Below are positions 6,596 through 9,034 of a DNA stretch of 9,034 nt, piece after piece. The stretch is taken from NCBI GenBank assembly GCA_017989885.1, contig JAGNPA010000050.1:1-9034 (forward strand). The letters are read 5' to 3'. Numbering within the stretch: the first letter of the stretch is position 1; every line of letters begins with the position of its first letter. This DNA is from Aquabacterium sp. (lineage in GTDB: Bacteria; Pseudomonadota; Gammaproteobacteria; Burkholderiales; Burkholderiaceae_C). The notes under the pieces were generated by a model, which saw only the letters and a program-made list of their open reading frames with translations, was not told where the DNA came from and did not search any database. The position numbers and the translations under genes are program-made.

Positions 6596-7179
6596 GGTCG
6601 GGCTCCTGGCGCGGTGGTGTCCAAGGTTTGCAGATGGCCTTGCAGCAGGTCGGCATAGCGGCCGGTGGCCCACAAGAGCAGGTCGCAGCATTCGCGGGCC
6701 GCCCCCTGGCCACCGCGCAAGGCGCTGACGTGGTGGGCAATGGCCTTGACCTCGGCGTGCGCATTGGCCGGCGCCACCGCCAGACCGGCACGCACCAGCA
6801 GCGGCAGGTCGGGCCAGTCGTCGCCCATCACCGCCACCTCGGCCCAGCTCAGGCCCAGTTGCGCCAGCAGCGGCTCGGCCGCCGCCAGCTTGTCATGCGC
6901 CCCGAACACGGCGTGCACGATGCCCAGGTCCTTCAGGCGGCGGCGCACGGCGGGCGAGTCCCGCCCGGTGATGACGATGGGCGTGATGCCCCCCTGGGCC
7001 AACAGCTTGAGGCCGTGACCGTCCAGCGCATGAAAGGCCTTGAGCGTCTCGCCCGCTTCCGAGATGTAGAGCGTGCCATCGGTCAGCACTCCGTCCACAT
7101 CGAAGATGGCCGCACGGATGGGGCTCGCCTGCTGACGCAGACAGGCCGGGAAACTCAGGGTGGGCACCAGGACTTGCAT
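6592..7179 (-). CDS. kdsC: KdsC, 3-deoxy-D-manno-octulosonate 8-phosphate phosphatase
   Basis: 195 residues, HAD superfamily C0 type without a cap domain. It hydrolyses Kdo 8-phosphate to Kdo and phosphate, the third step of Kdo synthesis in the cytoplasm. Motif I is FDVDGVLTDG (26-35), with nucleophile Asp27 and Asp29. Motif II is ITGRDS with Thr71, motif III is Lys97 in 'GAHDK', and motif IV is GDDWPD (119-124) with Asp120 and Asp121. The length is slightly above the E. coli enzyme (188) and matches betaproteobacterial forms. The ATG at 7179 overlaps the kdsD stop by one base (TGATG) and has AAGGTG just before it, inside the end of kdsD. It follows its pathway partner directly, and its end overlaps lptC by four bases. 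Confidence 0.95.
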   Translation of the reverse strand: MQVLVPTLSFPACLRQQASPIRAAIFDVDGVLTDGTLYISEAGETLKAFHALDGHGLKLLAQGGITPIVITGRDSPAVRRRLKDLGIVHAVFGAHDKLAAAEPLLAQLGLSWAEVAVMGDDWPDLPLLVRAGLAVAPANAHAEVKAIAHHVSALRGGQGAARECCDLLLWATGRYADLLQGHLQTLDTTAPGARP

Positions 7180-8177
7180 CAGATCACCTTCGCGCGCATC
7201 AGGTCATTGGTGCTGACGGCCCCCACCAGCACACCGGCGGCATCGACCACCAGCAAGGTGTTGATGCGGCGCGCCTCCATCAGGGCCACGGCCTCGGCGG
7301 CCAGCACGTCCTCGCGGATGGTCTGGGGCGAAGGGGTCATCAGCTCGCGCGCGGTGGTGCTGCGCAGCTCCACCCCGGCTTCGATCTTGCGGCGCAGGTC
7401 ACCGTCGGTGAACACGCCCAGCACCGTGCCATCGGCGGCCACCACGGCGGTGGCGCCCAGGCCCTTGGCGCTCATCTCGCGCATCACGTCGCCGAATGGG
7501 GACTCGGGGGCCACACGGGGCACGGCCTCGCCGCTGCGCATCACGTCGGTGAGGTGCGTCAGCAGCTTGCGGCCCAGCGAGCCGCCCGGGTGCGAGCGGG
7601 CAAAGTCTTCGGGCTTGAAGCCGCGCGCATCGAGCAGCACCACCGCCAGCGCATCACCCAGCGCCATCTGTGCCGTGGTGCTGGCCGTGGGCGCCAGGTT
7701 GAGCGGGCAGGCCTCTTGCGCCACGGCGCTGTCGAGCACGATGTCGGCATGGCGGGCCAGCGACGAGGTGGGCTTGCCCGTCATCGCCAGCAGCGTCACG
7801 CCCTGGCGCTTGAGCACCGGCAGCAGGCCGGTGAGCTCTTCGCTTTCGCCGGAATTGGAGATCGCCAGCACCACATCGCCGGGCTGGACCATGCCCAGGT
7901 CGCCATGGTGGGCCTCGGCGGGGTGCACGAACATCGCAGGGGTGCCCGTGGAGGCCAGCGTGGCCGTGATCTTGCGGCCCACATGGCCGCTCTTGCCCAT
8001 GCCCATCACCACCAGGCGACCCTGGCAGCTCAGCACGGCCCGCACCGCGCGGGCAAAGGCCTCACCGGGCTCACCCTGCAGGCGCTCGGCCATGCCGCGG
8101 AGCGCGCCGGCTTCGATGTCGAGGGCCTGGCGGGCCAGCGCCACGATGGCGTCTTGAGAAAGAGAGGTGGCAGACAT
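7179..8177 (-). CDS. kdsD: KdsD, D-arabinose 5-phosphate isomerase
   Basis: 332 residues. An N-terminal SIS sugar-isomerase domain (about 40-185) is followed by two CBS domains (about 210-266 and 275-330). It converts D-ribulose 5-phosphate to D-arabinose 5-phosphate, the first committed step of Kdo synthesis. Key blocks are VMGMGKSGH (57-65), ASTGTPAMFVHPAEAHHGDLGMV (75-97), ISNSGESEE (106-114), QEACPL (154-159) and SHPGGSLGRKLL (195-206). Lys62, Glu114, Glu155 and His196 line up with the catalytic set described for E. coli KdsD. The ATG at 8177 is chosen: it gives family length (E. coli 328). The GTG at 8216 adds 13 residues unlike the family. Neither has a strong ribosome site. It is the first gene of a minus-strand cluster with kdsC and lptC. 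Related paralogs are KpsF and GutQ, but the direct kdsC link favours KdsD. Confidence 0.94.
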   Translation of the reverse strand: MSATSLSQDAIVALARQALDIEAGALRGMAERLQGEPGEAFARAVRAVLSCQGRLVVMGMGKSGHVGRKITATLASTGTPAMFVHPAEAHHGDLGMVQPGDVVLAISNSGESEELTGLLPVLKRQGVTLLAMTGKPTSSLARHADIVLDSAVAQEACPLNLAPTASTTAQMALGDALAVVLLDARGFKPEDFARSHPGGSLGRKLLTHLTDVMRSGEAVPRVAPESPFGDVMREMSAKGLGATAVVAADGTVLGVFTDGDLRRKIEAGVELRSTTARELMTPSPQTIREDVLAAEAVALMEARRINTLLVVDAAGVLVGAVSTNDLMRAKVI

Positions 8178-8281
8178 GGCAATCGGGAAAGTTGCAAACC
8201 GCGGCCCAGGCCGCACCCCGAGATTCTAGGGACAAGCGGACCGTGCCGCCTCCCCCAGGCCGTCTTTCACGGTAGGGGTAC
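8178..8281 (-). promoter_or_regulatory. Leader of the kdsD cluster with possible -10 and inverted repeat
   Basis: This 104-base gap holds, on the minus strand, TAGAAT (plus positions 8223-8228), a five-of-six match to a -10 box. It would start transcription near 8216 and leave a leader of about 40 bases before the ATG at 8177. No matching -35 box is seen. GCGGCC (8201-8206) and GGCCGC (8209-8214) form a perfect six-base inverted repeat with a two-base gap in that leader. This is a low-confidence promoter call. Confidence 0.3.
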
Positions 8282-8749
8282 TCAGGCCGAGGGGATCTGC
8301 TTGTGCAGGTTGGCGCGCATGCGCAAGGCCATGATGCTGCCAGCGGCGCGCAACACCTCGATGGCGATGGTCGGCACCCGGGCGGCCATTTCTTCAAAAC
8401 GCGGCAGGCGCAAGGCATAGACCACGCAGGGGGTCATGGCCTCGATGTTGGCACTGCGTGTGCCGTCGCCAAACAGGCCGGGCTCGCCACACATGGCCCC
8501 CGGACGCAGGATGGCGATGCGCGAGGCGCCCGGTGCGGCCCCGGTGACGAACACCTGCAGGGAGCCCTGGCCCAGGAAATACACGGTGCGATCCTGGTCG
8601 CCCTGTTTGATCAGCAAATCGCCCGAACGCAGTTCATGACGCGTCAGATACTGGCAAAAGGTGCGCCACTGCTGAGGGTCCAGGCGCGGACGAAAGGCAT
8701 CTTCCGTGTTGAGCGTTTGAATCGCCTGAATCAGTTCCGTGGAATCCAT
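8282..8749 (-). CDS. Stand-alone cyclic nucleotide-binding (Crp-type) domain protein
   Basis: 155 residues. Residues about 36-125 form a cNMP-binding beta-roll: 'HELRSGDLLIKQGDQDRTVYFLGQGSLQVFV' (38-68), 'RIAILRPGAMCGEPGLFGDGTRSANIEA' (77-104) and 'CVVYALRLPRFEEMA' (108-122). The phosphate-binding cassette keeps Gly88-Glu89 and Arg98-Ser99-Ala100, comparable with GE..RSA of Crp. A Pro replaces the Leu after Glu, and the loop is about two residues shorter. The C-terminus (123-155) is a helix that would match the start of Crp's dimer helix. There is no DNA-binding helix-turn-helix, so this is not a transcription factor; it may be a sensor acting through protein contacts. The ATG at 8749 has AGAGG five bases upstream. 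It sits between mnmE and kdsD, with gaps of 156 and 104 bases, so it is likely its own transcript. Ligand is unknown. Confidence 0.88.
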   Translation of the reverse strand: MDSTELIQAIQTLNTEDAFRPRLDPQQWRTFCQYLTRHELRSGDLLIKQGDQDRTVYFLGQGSLQVFVTGAAPGASRIAILRPGAMCGEPGLFGDGTRSANIEAMTPCVVYALRLPRFEEMAARVPTIAIEVLRAAGSIMALRMRANLHKQIPSA

Positions 8750-8905
8750 CTTCGCCTCTGCGTTCTTATCTGCGGCATTTCCGCTTCATTCTTCACATCT
8801 TGGAATTTAAACGATCGGACACAAATGGTGTGCGTTATTTGCTCAAAGTGACCTTTTTTGGCACGTCGACCACTCAGGTCATACCCTGAAGGCTGCGCGA
8901 TGTGC
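8750..8905 (-). promoter_or_regulatory. AT-richer gap upstream of the cNMP-binding gene
   Basis: This 156-base gap is clearly richer in A and T than its flanks and should hold the promoter of the cNMP-binding gene. I could not find a convincing -35/-10 pair: a TTTAAA hexamer (plus positions 8816-8821) has no -35 partner. TCAGG and CCTGA arms (8875-8879 and 8884-8888) could form a small hairpin after mnmE, but no T-run follows. ACAC/GTGT (8820-8832) makes a weak dyad. No gene is credible here. Confidence 0.3.
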
Positions 8906-9034
8906 TCACTTTCCGATACAAAACCGCGTGAAGATTTCCCCCAGCAGGTCATCGGCCGAGAAGGCCCCGGTGATGGTGCCCAGGGCGTTGTGCGTCAGGC
9001 GCAACTCTTCGGCCAGCAGGTCCAGCGCGCCATC
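8906..9034 (-). CDS. mnmE: MnmE (TrmE), tRNA modification GTPase, C-terminal fragment
   Basis: Only the last 42 residues and the stop codon are in the window; the gene continues beyond the right edge. They read '[25 protein letters not shown]...' and end '[15 protein letters not shown]'. The closing F-C-I-G-K is the invariant C-terminus of MnmE, whose cysteine is needed for activity. MnmE works with MnmG (GidA) to place a (carboxymethyl)aminomethyl group on uridine 34 of certain tRNAs. The LAEELR helix and ITG.F.(S/T)DDLL stretch fit the C-terminal helical domain. The GTPase domain is outside the window. The gene reads toward the cNMP-binding gene, 156 bases away. Confidence 0.96.
   Translation of the reverse strand, partial: DGALDLLAEELRLTHNALGTITGAFSADDLLGEIFTRFCIGK

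Overview
The window reads as ordinary chromosome of a GC-rich betaproteobacterium, most likely a member of the Burkholderiales such as Comamonadaceae or a Leptothrix/Rubrivivax-type relative. The basis is high GC at third codon positions, a short RRM protein with a glycine-rich tail, a UPF0153/YeiW-like cysteine-cluster protein, and a kdsD-kdsC-lptC lipopolysaccharide block. The genus is inference. I see no phage, transposon, CRISPR array, tRNA or rRNA, and no multi-gene system that looks new.

Left part (1-3631): a small cysteine-cluster protein (+) runs tail-to-tail into a sterol desaturase/fatty acid hydroxylase-family membrane enzyme (-), with 29 shared bases. Upstream of the desaturase on the same strand lies a UPF0225/YchJ-like SEC-C protein. 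It diverges, with only about 18 bases between starts, from a classical short-chain dehydrogenase/reductase (SDR, +). That SDR converges on an unrecognised protein with about six membrane segments (-).

Middle part (3632-5207): a 277-base AT-richer leader precedes a GTG-started RNA-binding protein with one RRM and a Gly/Tyr/Arg tail, closed by a textbook intrinsic terminator. A secreted small protein of unknown function follows. It has a signal peptide, two cysteines and a charge-alternating tail, and ends in two consecutive hairpins. The second hairpin is a terminator whose T-run lies inside the antisense end of the next gene.

Right part (5181-9034), all on the minus strand and so read right to left: the last 42 residues of MnmE (tRNA modification GTPase), a single-domain cyclic-nucleotide-binding protein, then a tightly overlapped cluster kdsD, kdsC, lptC and a second SDR. 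KdsD makes arabinose 5-phosphate and KdsC removes the phosphate from Kdo 8-phosphate, so both serve Kdo synthesis. LptC belongs to the inner-membrane machine that moves finished lipopolysaccharide outward. Junctions of 1 and 4 bases argue for one mRNA. An SDR sits where lptA and lptB would usually follow; this is the most noteworthy contextual oddity in the window.
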